43,251 nt of DNA, taken from the NCBI GenBank assembly GCA_946614165.1, contig CAMOGQ010000012.1, positions 1 through 43,251 of the forward strand, given 5' to 3'. Every line of letters begins with the position of its first letter. The first letter of the stretch is position 1. Shown piece by piece: positions 7,604 to 17,255 of this stretch. The position numbers were made by a program, and so were the translations under genes. The notes under the pieces were generated by a model that did no database searches, was not told the origin of the DNA, and worked only from the letters and a program-made list of their open reading frames with translations. Source of the stretch: an uncultured Lachnospiraceae bacterium (GTDB lineage Bacteria > Bacillota > Clostridia > Lachnospirales > Lachnospiraceae).

Positions 7604-8665
7604 ATGAAACCAGGCATCTTTACACATGGTATTCCCTTTGAATTTATCAGCCGTAAAAGAAAGGCTCTGATGGGCCTGTCCCTTCTCTGCCTGCTGCTTT
7701 TCCATCTCTGCGAGGACCGGAGCGGGGCAGGCTATTCCATGCCCCTTTTTATGAAGTATTTCAAGACATATATAGGAAGCGGGGAAGTGGACGTGTTCCT
7801 GATCCTTTCCGGCTTCGGTCTCTGCTATTCCTACGGGAAGATCGGAGACAGGAACCGTTTCCGCCTCCATCATGTGAAAAAGATCCTTGTCCCCTACCTG
7901 CTTTTCTGTGTCCCGGTCCTTTTTGTTTTAAGAGTCCTGCTTCTTGGGACGGGCTTTGCCCGTTTTCTGAAGGACGTGTTCTTCCTTTCCTTTTTTACGG
8001 ACGGCTTCAGGCTTTTCTGGTATATACCCTGCATTCTGATCTGCTACATGATCTTTCCCTGTTTCTGCGATGCGCTGGATCTGGACAAAGACCCGGTGGC
8101 AAGAAGGCTCAGGCTGGTCACGACCGCCGGCGCCGTTTTTCTTCTGGGAGTCATCCTTTCCATTTCCTTCGGCGGCTTTTTCGGCAAGACCGAAATGCTG
8201 CTGGTCCGGATCCCTTCCTTTGTGGGAGGCATCTGCGTGGGCATCCGTTCCCGCAGCAGGGAGATGCTTACGGGAGAGGGCCTTGCCTGGTACCTTGCCC
8301 TGACCGCTGCGGCCCACTATGTGGCTTCCTGGGGCGCCTATCCTCTTGCGGGAAGGCCGGCCACGGCCCTGTGCACTGTTTTCTGGTTGCTCCTTCCGGT
8401 CTTTCTCTGGGAAAAGGTCCCGGAGGCTCTGAAAGGAACGCTTCCCTGCCGCATTCTGTCAGGGTGCCTTGCCTGGTGCGGAGAAAGGACCCTGGAGCTT
8501 TACCTGGTCCATGTAGGCATCCGGGAGATCTTAAGAAATACAGGTCTGAATCCGGGAAGATATTCCGTATATCTTCTGATCCTGGCCCTGTCCTTTCCGG
8601 TATCGGCCCTTCTGCACCGGGTGTCGGGATACATCCTTAAAAAACTGCCGGACGGCAGAGCATGA
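7604..8665 (+). CDS. Membrane acyltransferase (acyltransferase 3 / OafA-YrhL type)
   Basis: This 353-residue integral membrane protein has about ten hydrophobic helices. LLLFHL near residue 33 supplies the family's conserved histidine, and GEVDVFLILSGFGLCYSYGK (~58-77) matches the hallmark G-x-V-D-x-F-x-x-x-SGF. Such proteins O-acylate surface carbohydrates or lipids. The C-terminal LELYLVHVGIREIL resembles the last conserved helix of the family. The ATG at 7604 has only a weak ribosome site, so the start is uncertain. There is no sugar-polymer cluster next to it, and the substrate cannot be inferred. Confidence 0.85.
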   Translation: MKPGIFTHGIPFEFISRKRKALMGLSLLCLLLFHLCEDRSGAGYSMPLFMKYFKTYIGSGEVDVFLILSGFGLCYSYGKIGDRNRFRLHHVKKILVPYLLFCVPVLFVLRVLLLGTGFARFLKDVFFLSFFTDGFRLFWYIPCILICYMIFPCFCDALDLDKDPVARRLRLVTTAGAVFLLGVILSISFGGFFGKTEMLLVRIPSFVGGICVGIRSRSREMLTGEGLAWYLALTAAAHYVASWGAYPLAGRPATALCTVFWLLLPVFLWEKVPEALKGTLPCRILSGCLAWCGERTLELYLVHVGIREILRNTGLNPGRYSVYLLILALSFPVSALLHRVSGYILKKLPDGRA

Positions 8666-8707
8666 CAGGCCTGTCTGCAGGGCATCTGATCCATATTCGA
8701 GGTACAT

Positions 8708-10774
8708 ATGAACAAGTTTACAAAACTAGAGGAGATCAGAGGGGTTGGAGAGAAGACTTCAGCCCTTTTTGCGTCCCGGGGGCTATTTACCGCCGGGGAC
8801 CTGATCGCCTGCTATCCCACAGGATACGACCGCTACGACCCCCCGGTCCTGCTTTCGGAGGCAAAGCCCTGGCAGGTAGTGACCCTGTCCCTTTCCGTCA
8901 TCGGTACAGGGTCTGCGGCCAGGGCCGGCAAACGGACCATCAGCCACTTTCAGGCCGGAGACCGGACCGGGAAGGCGCGGCTTTCCTTTTTCAATATGCC
9001 ATACCTGAGGGGGACCCTTTCTCCGGGTTCCAGGCACATTTTCAGGGGCCTTTTAAAGACCACAAAAACAGGTCTTTACTACATGGAGCAGCCTCAGATC
9101 TTTACTCCGGAAAAATATGCCGCCGTGCAGAATACCATGCAGCCCCGTTATTCTCTGACAAAGGGCCTGAAGAACCAGACCCTGGTAAAAGCCATACGGC
9201 AGGTCCTGGAGGGCTACGCCTTTCCCGCGGACTATCTGGATGAGAAGGAGAGAAAGGAATACGGACTGATCGGCCAGGCAGAAGCAGTAAGGAAGATCCA
9301 CTTCCCCCTGACGGAAGAGGATGTGCGCTCAGCCAGGAGAAGGCTCATTTTTGACGAGTTCTTTTCCTTTATCCTGACCGTCAGACGCCAGAAGGCCCAG
9401 GCACAGGATACGGAAAATCTCCGCCCCATGAAGGAGGTCCCCCTGACACAGGACCTGATCGGAAAGCTGCCCTTTCAGCTGACACAGGGCCAGCAAAAGG
9501 CCTGGAAGGAGATCCGGGAAGATCTTTCGGGGCGCCATGTCATGAACCGCCTGCTGCAGGGCGACGTGGGATCCGGAAAGACCATCCTGGCTTTCCTGGC
9601 CCTGATCATGACCGCCGGGAACGGACGACAGGGGGCCCTGATGGCGCCCACCGAGGTCCTGGCCGGCCAGCACATGAAGGCCCTTTGCGAAATGGCGGAA
9701 AAATATGACCTTCCCGTTCATCCCGTCCTTCTGACCGGTTCAGTCAAAGCCAGGGAACGGAAAAAGATATACGGTGAGATCGCTTCCGGAAAGGCGGACA
9801 TCATCATCGGGACCCACGCCCTTTTCCAGGAGGCCGTGGAATATCATGACCTGGGCCTTGTGATCACGGACGAGCAGCACCGCTTCGGCGTCCGGCAGAG
9901 AGAGGGCCTGGCGGACAAGGGAAAGGAAGTGCCGGTCCTTGTCATGAGCGCCACCCCCATTCCCAGGACCCTGGCCATCATCCTCTACGGAGACCTGCAG
10001 ATCTCTGAACTGAGGGAGCTTCCCGCAGACCGTCTGCCCATAAAGAACCTGGCCATGGAACAGGGCCAGAGGGACAGAGCCCTGCGCTTTCTCTACAGAC
10101 AGATCCTGGAAGGCCGCCAGGTCTATGTGATCTGCCCCGCCGTGGAGGCCCCGGATCCCGAAGACATGGAAGACCCTTCCGGGCTTCTTTCCCCCGGCAG
10201 CGCAGGAGAGATGGAGAACGTCACTGATTATACCCAGATGCTCAGGCAGGTCTTTCCGCCTCAGGTCCGCATCGATTCCCTGCACGGCCGGATGAAGCCT
10301 GCGGACAAGGATGCGGCTATGGAAAGGTTCTCCGCCCACGAAACGGACATCCTGGTCTCCACCACGGTCATAGAGGTGGGCATCAACGTGCCCAATGCCA
10401 CGGTCATGCTGGTGGAGAACGCGGAGCGCTTCGGTCTCTCCCAGCTCCATCAGATCCGGGGCCGGGTGGGCAGAGGAAAGGACCAGTCCTACTGCATCTT
10501 CCTCTATGCCCCGGGCAGGGACCGTCCCGAGCGTCTGGACATCCTGGTGAAAAACAACGACGGCTTTACCATTGCGGAAGAGGACCTGAAGCTGAGAGGC
10601 CCGGGAGACATCTTCGGCGTCCGCCAGAGCGGGGATCTGGGCTTTATCATGGCGGATATCTACGCAGATTCCGGCGTCATGAAACTGGCGGCAGCCTGCG
10701 TGGACAGGAAGCTTGCCGCGGACCCCTCATATGGGGACGGAATCGTGAAATCGGTTGACTTTCGGACTATCTGA
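8708..10774 (+). CDS. recG: ATP-dependent DNA helicase RecG
   Basis: RecG remodels stalled replication forks and branch-migrates Holliday junctions. The 688-residue protein has the family architecture: an N-terminal OB-fold wedge domain (~60-160, AGDRTGKARLSFFNMPYLRG), then two helicase domains. Motif I is GDVGSGKT (285-292), motif II is DEQH (388-391), motif III is SATPIPRTL, and late motifs include LVSTTVIEVGINVPNAT and QLHQIRGRVGRG. It starts 42 bases after the acyltransferase stop. In Firmicutes recG usually lies downstream of the yloU-yloV genes, as here with one gene inserted between. Confidence 0.96.
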   Translation: MNKFTKLEEIRGVGEKTSALFASRGLFTAGDLIACYPTGYDRYDPPVLLSEAKPWQVVTLSLSVIGTGSAARAGKRTISHFQAGDRTGKARLSFFNMPYLRGTLSPGSRHIFRGLLKTTKTGLYYMEQPQIFTPEKYAAVQNTMQPRYSLTKGLKNQTLVKAIRQVLEGYAFPADYLDEKERKEYGLIGQAEAVRKIHFPLTEEDVRSARRRLIFDEFFSFILTVRRQKAQAQDTENLRPMKEVPLTQDLIGKLPFQLTQGQQKAWKEIREDLSGRHVMNRLLQGDVGSGKTILAFLALIMTAGNGRQGALMAPTEVLAGQHMKALCEMAEKYDLPVHPVLLTGSVKARERKKIYGEIASGKADIIIGTHALFQEAVEYHDLGLVITDEQHRFGVRQREGLADKGKEVPVLVMSATPIPRTLAIILYGDLQISELRELPADRLPIKNLAMEQGQRDRALRFLYRQILEGRQVYVICPAVEAPDPEDMEDPSGLLSPGSAGEMENVTDYTQMLRQVFPPQVRIDSLHGRMKPADKDAAMERFSAHETDILVSTTVIEVGINVPNATVMLVENAERFGLSQLHQIRGRVGRGKDQSYCIFLYAPGRDRPERLDILVKNNDGFTIAEEDLKLRGPGDIFGVRQSGDLGFIMADIYADSGVMKLAAACVDRKLAADPSYGDGIVKSVDFRTI

Positions 10775-10894
10775 ACGTATGATAAAACGGATTATGAAAC
10801 ATTCAATCGGATGATAAAGGGGCTTTTACAGAAAAGCGATAGAAAGTGAAAGCACCCTGCCCCCTTGTCCGGTATTCTACAGGGAGACAATGTT

Positions 10895-11770
10895 ATGGCA
10901 AAAGTAGCGGTGATCACTGACAGCAACAGCGGAATCACACAGCAGATGGGAAAGGAAATGGGCGTTTCCGTAGTTCCCATGCCCTTCATGATCGGGGGCG
11001 AGACCTATTATGAAGACGTGACTATGAGCCGGGAGGAGTTTTTTCAGAGAATGGGCAGCGGGGAGAAGATCGTTACTTCCCAGCCCAGTCCCGGAGAAGT
11101 CATGAAGATCTGGGACAGAGCCCTGGAAAAGAATGATCAGGTGGTCTATATTCCCATGTCCAGCGGTCTTTCGGGCTCCTGCCAGTCCGCCCTTATGTTT
11201 GCGGACGACTATGACGGCAGGGTACAGGTGGTCAACAACCAGAGGATCTCCGTCACCATGCGGGCTTCCGTTCTGGACGCCCTGGCCCTGGCGGAAAAGG
11301 GATTTGACGCGGTCCGGATCAAAGAGATCCTGGAGAAGGAAAAGTTCGAATCCTCCATTTATATCATGCTGGATACTCTGGAATACCTGAAAAGAGGAGG
11401 CAGGATCACCCCTGCCGCGGCGGCCATCGGCACGCTGCTGCGTCTTAAGCCGGTCCTGCAGATCCAGGGAGAAAAGCTGGATGCCTATTCCAAGGCCAGA
11501 ACCGTGAACCAGGGCAAGACCACCATGCTGACCGCCATGAAGAAAGATATCAATGAGCGCTTCGGCGGCACAGACACCGAGACCTGCCACCTGTACGCAG
11601 TCCATGCCAGCTGCCCCGATACCTTTGCCCCCTGGAGGGAAGAGGTAAGAGCCGCCTTCCCGGGCTTCCGGGTCTATGATGATGTTCTTTCCCTGAGCAT
11701 ATGCACCCATATCGGACCCGGCGCTCTGGCCATCGCCTGCTCCAAAAAGCTGGAGATCCCGGAGCTGTAA
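10895..11770 (+). CDS. DegV family protein (FakB-type fatty acid carrier)
   Basis: The 291-residue protein starts AKVAVITDSNSGI and carries the DegV signatures TSQPSPGE (~61-68), SGLSGS (~88-93), and the C-terminal HIGPGALAIA. The fatty acid is held between the two subdomains, with Thr/Ser of the TSQPS motif and the C-terminal His contacting the carboxylate in known FakB proteins. It is the likely partner of the FakA at 5836. The ATG at 10895 is preferred because GGGAG lies 8 bases upstream; an upstream in-frame TTG would cover that site. The 120-base gap from recG holds a small GCTTTT/AAAAGC hairpin but no clear promoter. Confidence 0.92.
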   Translation: MAKVAVITDSNSGITQQMGKEMGVSVVPMPFMIGGETYYEDVTMSREEFFQRMGSGEKIVTSQPSPGEVMKIWDRALEKNDQVVYIPMSSGLSGSCQSALMFADDYDGRVQVVNNQRISVTMRASVLDALALAEKGFDAVRIKEILEKEKFESSIYIMLDTLEYLKRGGRITPAAAAIGTLLRLKPVLQIQGEKLDAYSKARTVNQGKTTMLTAMKKDINERFGGTDTETCHLYAVHASCPDTFAPWREEVRAAFPGFRVYDDVLSLSICTHIGPGALAIACSKKLEIPEL

Positions 11771-11808
11771 TATAAGGAAACATGAACTGAACAGGATGGT
11801 TTTACCGG

Positions 11809-11834
11809 AAAATCAGGGAGGGTCCCTGATTTTT
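11809..11834 (+). terminator. Terminator after the DegV gene
   Basis: An 11-bp perfect stem AAAATCAGGGA/TCCCTGATTTT with a GGG loop is followed by TCC. It lies 27 bases before the topoisomerase start, so it may attenuate rather than fully stop transcription. Confidence 0.8.
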
Positions 11835-11860
11835 CCTGTTCTTAGGATAAAGAGGAATAC

Positions 11861-13792
11861 ATGGCTGATAAGAACAAGACAGAAATCTATGACGCCTCCA
11901 GTATCAAGGTGCTGGAGGGCCTGGAAGCGGTCCGGAAACGTCCGGGCATGTATATAGGAAGTGTGTCCACCAGGGGACTCAACCACATGATCTATGAGAT
12001 CGTGGACAACTCCGTGGACGAGCACCTGGCCGGCTACTGCGATACCATCAGGGTGACCCTGGAAGCGGACGGGTCCTGCACGGTGGAGGACAACGGCCGG
12101 GGCATTCCCATCGGCATGCACGAAAAAGGCGTCAGCGCGGAGCGTGTGGTCTTTACCACCCTTCATGCCGGCGGCAAATTCGACAATACGGCCTACAAGA
12201 CCAGCGGCGGCCTTCACGGCGTCGGTTCCTCGGTGGTCAACGCCCTTTCTCTGCATCTGACCGTCCAGGTACGCACCGGGGGAAAGGTCTATGAAGACAG
12301 ATATGAAAGAGGCATTCCGGTGCTGGAGCTGGAAGACGGCCTTCTTCCCGTCGCCGGAAAGGCCAGGGGAACAGGGACTACAATCAACTTCCTGCCGGAT
12401 CCCGAGATCTTTGAAAAGACCAGGTTCCGGGAGGAGGACGTCAAGAACCGCCTTCACGAGACCACTTACCTGAATCCCGACCTGACCATTGTCTATGAGG
12501 ACAAAAGAGAGGGAAGCCAGGAGAAACTGGAATTCCACGAGCCGGACGGCATCATAGGCTTTATACGGGAGCTCAACAAGACCAAGGAGACCCTGACGGA
12601 CGTGATCTATTTCTCGGGCATGGCGGAAGAGATCTCCGTGGACGTGGCCTTCCAGTTCGTCAACGAATTCCATGAGAACATCCTGGGCTTCTGCAACAAC
12701 ATACAGAATACGGAGGGCGGCACCCACCTGACGGGCTTCAAGGCCCAGTTCACCCAGGTGATCAATACCTATGCCAGGACACTGAACATCCTGAAGGAAA
12801 AGGACGCCAACTTCACCGGCGCCGATATCCGGAACGGTCTGACGGCGGTGGTCTCCATCAAGCATCCTGATCCCATCTTCGAAGGTCAGACCAAGACCAA
12901 GCTGGGCAGCCAGGACGCTTCCAGGGCCGTGGCCCAGATCACGGGCGAGGAGATCGTCCGCTACTTTGACAGAAACCTGGATACCTTAAAGACCGTCATC
13001 GGCTGCGCCGAAAAGGCGGCCAAAATCCGGAAAAACGAAGAGAAGATCAAGACCAATCTTCTGGGAAAGCAGAAGTTCTCCTTCGATTCCAACGGCAAGC
13101 TGGCCAACTGCACCAGCCGGGACGCTTCCAGGTGCGAGATCTTTATCGTAGAGGGCGATTCCGCGGGCGGCTCCGCCAAGATGGCCAGAGACCGCATGTA
13201 TCAGGCCATCCTTCCCATCCGGGGCAAGATTCTCAACGTGGAAAAGGCCAGCATAGACAAGATCCTGGCCAACGCCGAGATCAAGACCATGATCAACGCC
13301 TTCGGCTGCGGCTTTTCGGAAGGCTACGGGGACGACTTCGACATCAGCAGGCTGCGCTATGACAAGATCGTGATCATGGCGGATGCCGACGTGGACGGAG
13401 CTCATATCTCCAACCTGCTTCTGACCCTCTTTTACCGCTTTATGCCGGATCTGATCAATGAAGGCCATGTGTATGTGGCCATGCCCCCTCTTTACAAGGT
13501 GGTGCCCAAAAAGGGAGAAGGAGAGTACCTCTACGACGACTACGCCCTGGCCAGATACAGAAAGACCCACAGCGGGGACTTTACCCTGCAGCGCTATAAG
13601 GGCCTTGGCGAAATGGACGCGGAGCAGCTGTGGGAGACCACGCTGGATCCGGCCCGCAGATATCTGAAGCAGGTACAGATCGAGGACGCCCTTCTGGCCT
13701 CCTCCATGACGGAACTTCTGATGGGAGCGGATGTTCCGCCCAGAAGAGCCTACATTCATGATCACGCAAACGATGCAGAACTGGACATTTAA
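11861..13792 (+). CDS. Type IIA DNA topoisomerase subunit B (gyrase/topoisomerase IV, GyrB/ParE)
   Basis: This is the ATPase and TOPRIM subunit of a type IIA topoisomerase, 643 residues, the short form without insertions. The GHKL ATP site shows EIVDNSVDE (46-54), DNGRGIP (78-84) and LHGVGSSVVNALS. The TOPRIM domain has EGDSAGGSAK (431-440) and MADADVDGAHI (~506-516). The ending, LLMGADVPPRRAYI to ELDI, follows the GyrB rather than the ParE tail pattern. It sits away from dnaA/recF, next to the A subunit (3-base gap). Many Clostridia carry a second type IIA pair, often annotated as topoisomerase IV. I leave the symbol open because the A subunit lacks the GyrA box. Confidence 0.93.
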   Translation: MADKNKTEIYDASSIKVLEGLEAVRKRPGMYIGSVSTRGLNHMIYEIVDNSVDEHLAGYCDTIRVTLEADGSCTVEDNGRGIPIGMHEKGVSAERVVFTTLHAGGKFDNTAYKTSGGLHGVGSSVVNALSLHLTVQVRTGGKVYEDRYERGIPVLELEDGLLPVAGKARGTGTTINFLPDPEIFEKTRFREEDVKNRLHETTYLNPDLTIVYEDKREGSQEKLEFHEPDGIIGFIRELNKTKETLTDVIYFSGMAEEISVDVAFQFVNEFHENILGFCNNIQNTEGGTHLTGFKAQFTQVINTYARTLNILKEKDANFTGADIRNGLTAVVSIKHPDPIFEGQTKTKLGSQDASRAVAQITGEEIVRYFDRNLDTLKTVIGCAEKAAKIRKNEEKIKTNLLGKQKFSFDSNGKLANCTSRDASRCEIFIVEGDSAGGSAKMARDRMYQAILPIRGKILNVEKASIDKILANAEIKTMINAFGCGFSEGYGDDFDISRLRYDKIVIMADADVDGAHISNLLLTLFYRFMPDLINEGHVYVAMPPLYKVVPKKGEGEYLYDDYALARYRKTHSGDFTLQRYKGLGEMDAEQLWETTLDPARRYLKQVQIEDALLASSMTELLMGADVPPRRAYIHDHANDAELDI

Positions 13793-13795
13793 ATA

Positions 13796-16084
13796 ATGGC
13801 AAAAAAAGACACCAACAAAGAAAAGAATACGGCCCCTCTCATTCCAGAAGAGGACCGGATCATCAAAACAGAATACTCGGAGCTGATGCAGAAGTCCTTT
13901 ATCGACTATGCCATGAGCGTCATCGTGGCCAGGGCCCTGCCGGATATCCGGGACGGCCTCAAGCCGGTGCAGAGAAGAGTCCTCTACTCCATGAACGAGC
14001 TGGGGATCCGGTCCGACAGGCCCCACAGAAAGAGCGCCAGGATCGTGGGCGATACCATGGGTAAATATCATCCCCACGGCGACAGCTCCATTTACGATTC
14101 CCTGGTGGTCATGGCCCAGGACTTCAAAAAGGAAGTCACCCTGGTGGACGGCCACGGAAACTTCGGCAACATCGAAGGCGACAGTGCCGCTGCCATGCGT
14201 TACACGGAGGCCAGGCTGGAGAAGCTGACCGAGGACGCATTCCTGGCGGACCTGGACAAGGACGTGGTGGATTTCGTTCCCAACTTCGACGAGACCGAAA
14301 AGGAGCCTTCCGTTCTGCCCGTCAGGATTCCCCATTTCCTGATCAACGGATCCGAGGGCATCGCGGTGGGCATGACCACCTCCACGCCGCCCCACAATCT
14401 GGCGGAAGCCATAGACGCCCAGATCGCATATCTGGACCATCCAGACATGACCACCCGGGAGCTGATGCAGTATATCAAGGGACCCGACTTCCCTACGGGG
14501 GGCATCGTGGTCAACCGGGACGACCTGGAAGAGATCTACGAGACCGGCACAGGAAAGATCCGGGTGCGTGGCCGGGTGGAAACGGAAAAGGGCAGGAACG
14601 GCCATATCAATCTGGTGATCACGGAGATTCCCTATACCATGATCGGAGCCGGCATCGGCAAATTTTTATCCGACGTGGCGGCCCTTTCCGAGAACAAGCT
14701 GACGGGAGACATCATCGATATCTCCAACCAGTCCTCCAAGGAGGGCATCCGGATCGTCATTGAGCTGAAAAAGGATACGGACGTAGAGAATTTCAAAAAC
14801 ATGCTCTACAAGAAGACCCGTCTGGAGGATACCTTCGGCGTCAACATGCTGGCCATCGCGGACGGCAGGCCCGAGACCCTGAGCCTTAAGGAGATCCTCC
14901 GCCACAACGCGGATTTCCAGTACCAGATCAATACCAGGAAGTATACCAACCTTCTGGAAAAGGAAAGGAAGAAAAAGGAGATCCAGGAAGGCCTGATCAA
15001 GGCTGTGGATGTTATCGACCTGATCATCGAGATCCTCCGGGGCTCCCGTGACCGGAAGATGGCCAAAGCCTGCCTGGTGGAGGGCGACATCACCGGAATT
15101 AAATTCAAGTATCCGGAATCCGCCATGATGGCAAAGGACCTTGCCTTTACCCCGGCCCAGGCGGACGCCATCCTGGACATGCGGCTCTACCGCCTGATCG
15201 GTCTGGAGATCGAAGCCCTGATGAAGGAGTACGAGGAGACCTGCGCCAACATTTACCGCTACGAGGACATTCTGGAATCCAGAAGGTCCATGCGGGCGGT
15301 GATCCGTAAGGATCTGATGGCCTTCAAAAAGAAATACGCCAGGGAAAGGAGAACGGAGATCACCCAGGCACAGGAAGCGGTCTTCCGGATCGGCTCCGCG
15401 GAAGAGGACAGAGAGCTCTACTTCCTTATGGACCGGTTCAGCTATGCCAAGACCATGGAGACTTCCCTGACGGAAAGGAACATGGAAGCCGTAAAGGAAA
15501 GCTATACCTGGTATTTCAAAGCCATGAGCAGCGGAAAGGTCTGTATCTTTACCGAAGCCGGCCAGATGCATACCATCCGCATGCAGGACCTTCCGGCCAA
15601 AAAGCTGCGGGACAAGGGCATCCCCATCGACAACGTCTCCAACTATAAGACGGAGACCGAGCGTACCGTCTTTGCCTGCTCCCAGGAGACTCTCCTTGGC
15701 GGCCGCTTCCTCTTTGTGACCGCAAAGGGCATGGTCAAGATCGTGGAGGGCAGCGACTTCGAAGCGGCCAGAAAGACCATAGCCGCCGCCAGACTCCAGG
15801 AGGAAGACCGCATCGCCGCCATCCTGGAAGTCAGGGACGAGACCGCTCTGGTGCTTCGGACCGCGGGAGGAATCTTCCTCAAGTTCGCCCTTTCCGAGGT
15901 GCCCTGTCAGAAAAAGACGGCCATCGGCAATCACGGAATAAGGCTTGCGGGAGCAGACTTCGTGGAAGAGGCCTACCTGATCGGAGAAGGGCATCCGGGC
16001 ACGGTCAGCGTGGAAGGCCATGAAGTGGACATCGCCAGAATGAAGATGTCAAAGAGAGACCAGAAAGGCACGAAAAAGCTTTAG
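13796..16084 (+). CDS. Type IIA DNA topoisomerase subunit A, gyrase-like core without GyrA box (GyrA/ParC)
   Basis: This DNA-cleaving subunit has 762 residues. The catalytic tyrosine is Y136 in AAMRYTEAR. The quinolone-resistance region reads HPHGDSSIYDS, with wild-type-like Ser97 and Asp101. The core (RKSARIVGDTMGKYHPHGDS, then VDGHGNFGNIEGDSAAAMRY) is GyrA-like rather than ParC-like. The C-terminal domain is short, and the wrapping motif QRRGGKG expected of gyrase is absent; AKKLRDKGIPIDN stands in that region. Without a GyrA box the enzyme probably cannot wrap DNA to introduce negative supercoils and may act as a decatenase (topoisomerase IV role). The rsmD promoter overlaps the end of this gene. 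Confidence 0.92.
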   Translation: MAKKDTNKEKNTAPLIPEEDRIIKTEYSELMQKSFIDYAMSVIVARALPDIRDGLKPVQRRVLYSMNELGIRSDRPHRKSARIVGDTMGKYHPHGDSSIYDSLVVMAQDFKKEVTLVDGHGNFGNIEGDSAAAMRYTEARLEKLTEDAFLADLDKDVVDFVPNFDETEKEPSVLPVRIPHFLINGSEGIAVGMTTSTPPHNLAEAIDAQIAYLDHPDMTTRELMQYIKGPDFPTGGIVVNRDDLEEIYETGTGKIRVRGRVETEKGRNGHINLVITEIPYTMIGAGIGKFLSDVAALSENKLTGDIIDISNQSSKEGIRIVIELKKDTDVENFKNMLYKKTRLEDTFGVNMLAIADGRPETLSLKEILRHNADFQYQINTRKYTNLLEKERKKKEIQEGLIKAVDVIDLIIEILRGSRDRKMAKACLVEGDITGIKFKYPESAMMAKDLAFTPAQADAILDMRLYRLIGLEIEALMKEYEETCANIYRYEDILESRRSMRAVIRKDLMAFKKKYARERRTEITQAQEAVFRIGSAEEDRELYFLMDRFSYAKTMETSLTERNMEAVKESYTWYFKAMSSGKVCIFTEAGQMHTIRMQDLPAKKLRDKGIPIDNVSNYKTETERTVFACSQETLLGGRFLFVTAKGMVKIVEGSDFEAARKTIAAARLQEEDRIAAILEVRDETALVLRTAGGIFLKFALSEVPCQKKTAIGNHGIRLAGADFVEEAYLIGEGHPGTVSVEGHEVDIARMKMSKRDQKGTKKL

Positions 16085-16114
16085 TTGCAGGCAGGGCTTT
16101 GCTCATGGTATAAT
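16085..16114 (+). promoter_or_regulatory. rsmD-coaD promoter
   Basis: A -35 TTGCAG (16085-16090) directly follows the preceding stop codon, with an 18-base spacer and a perfect -10 TATAAT (16109-16114). It starts a new transcription unit for rsmD and coaD. Confidence 0.75.
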
Positions 16115-16165
16115 GCTGACCTGCACGGAGCAGTAAAAATTCGATTTCTGTAAAGGATTTTTAAA

Positions 16166-16723
16166 ATGAGAGTAATTGCAGGAACAGCCCGCAGAATGAA
16201 GCTGGTCACCCCCGAGGGCATGGACACCAGGCCCACCCAGGATATCATCAAGGAGACCCTCTTCAACATGATCCAGTTCGAGGTGCCCGGATCCGTTTTC
16301 GTGGACCTGTGCGCCGGGAGCGGACAGATGGGGATCGAGGCCCTGAGCCGCGGAGCCAGACGGGCCTACTTCATCGAGAACGACAAAAAGGCCATTGCCT
16401 GTATCCAGAAGAACATCCACACCACCAGGTTCGAGGAGGAAGGAGTGATCCTCAAGCAGGACGCGCTCAATGCCCTCCGCCATATCCACGAGAAGGAAGT
16501 CCACATCATCTACATGGACCCGCCCTATGAATCCGACCTGGCCAGGAACGCCCTGGAGATCCTTTCCTCCTGTTCCTATGTGACGGAAGAGACTCTGATC
16601 ATCGTGGAGACCAGCCTGGAAAGCGATTTCTCCGATCTGGAGGATTCCGGCTTCGAAATCGTAAGGGAAAAGGACTATAAGACCAACCGTCATTTATTCA
16701 TCAGGAAGATCACGGAGGCATAA
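16166..16723 (+). CDS. rsmD: 16S rRNA (guanine(966)-N(2))-methyltransferase
   Basis: RsmD methylates G966 of 16S rRNA in the 30S particle using S-adenosylmethionine. The 185-residue product shows the family start MRVIAGTARRMKL, then TRPTQDIIKETLFN, the SAM-binding motif VDLCAGSGQMGIEALSRGA (~51-69), and the catalytic motif MDPPY (~115-119). An AAGGA ribosome site precedes the ATG. It is followed after three bases by coaD, the near-universal Firmicutes pairing. Confidence 0.95.
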   Translation: MRVIAGTARRMKLVTPEGMDTRPTQDIIKETLFNMIQFEVPGSVFVDLCAGSGQMGIEALSRGARRAYFIENDKKAIACIQKNIHTTRFEEEGVILKQDALNALRHIHEKEVHIIYMDPPYESDLARNALEILSSCSYVTEETLIIVETSLESDFSDLEDSGFEIVREKDYKTNRHLFIRKITEA

Positions 16724-16726
16724 GAT

Positions 16727-17215
16727 TTGAAAAACGCAGTTTACCCCGGCAGTTTTGACCCGGTCACCTACGGCCATATCGACATCATCAAAAGAGCTGC
16801 CCGCATGTTCGACCAGGTCACGGTGGCAGTCCTCGACAACAAGGCAAAAACAGCGTTGTTTTCGGTAGAAGAACGTGTTAGAATGTTACAGAAAGTGACT
16901 GAAGATATCCCCAATATACGTGTCGATTCCTTCAACGGCCTGCTGGTAAACTACGCGGCCAGGGAAAATCTGCACGTAGCCATCCGGGGACTTCGCGCTG
17001 TGACGGATTTCGAGTATGAACTGCAGATCGCGCAGACAAACCGGCTTCTGTCCAAAGGCGCACTGGATACGATCTTCCTTACCACATCGCTTCAATACGC
17101 TTATCTTTCATCATCCAGCGTAAAGGAGATCGCTTTGTTCGACGGTGACATTTCCATGTGCGTTCCGCCCTATATCGAGGAGAAGATCCGCCAGAAGCTT
17201 CAGGCAGGGCGTTGA
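16727..17215 (+). CDS. coaD: Pantetheine-phosphate adenylyltransferase
   Basis: CoaD transfers AMP from ATP to 4'-phosphopantetheine, the penultimate step of coenzyme A synthesis. The 162-residue protein has the nucleotidyltransferase signature [12 protein letters not shown] near the N-terminus and, near the C-terminus, [12 protein letters not shown], which corresponds to the usual ISSTxVKE motif. The start codon is TTG at 16727: no in-frame ATG lies at the expected N-terminus, the family start ([10 protein letters not shown]) begins right there, and a GGAGG (16714-16718) inside the end of rsmD sits 8 bases upstream. A TTG start and an internal ribosome site suggest tuned coupling to rsmD translation. 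Confidence 0.94.
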   Translation: MKNAVYPGSFDPVTYGHIDIIKRAARMFDQVTVAVLDNKAKTALFSVEERVRMLQKVTEDIPNIRVDSFNGLLVNYAARENLHVAIRGLRAVTDFEYELQIAQTNRLLSKGALDTIFLTTSLQYAYLSSSSVKEIALFDGDISMCVPPYIEEKIRQKLQAGR

Positions 17216-17255
17216 AGCCGTTATAAAGTGTAATTCTGATGAAGGAGTAAAAAGT

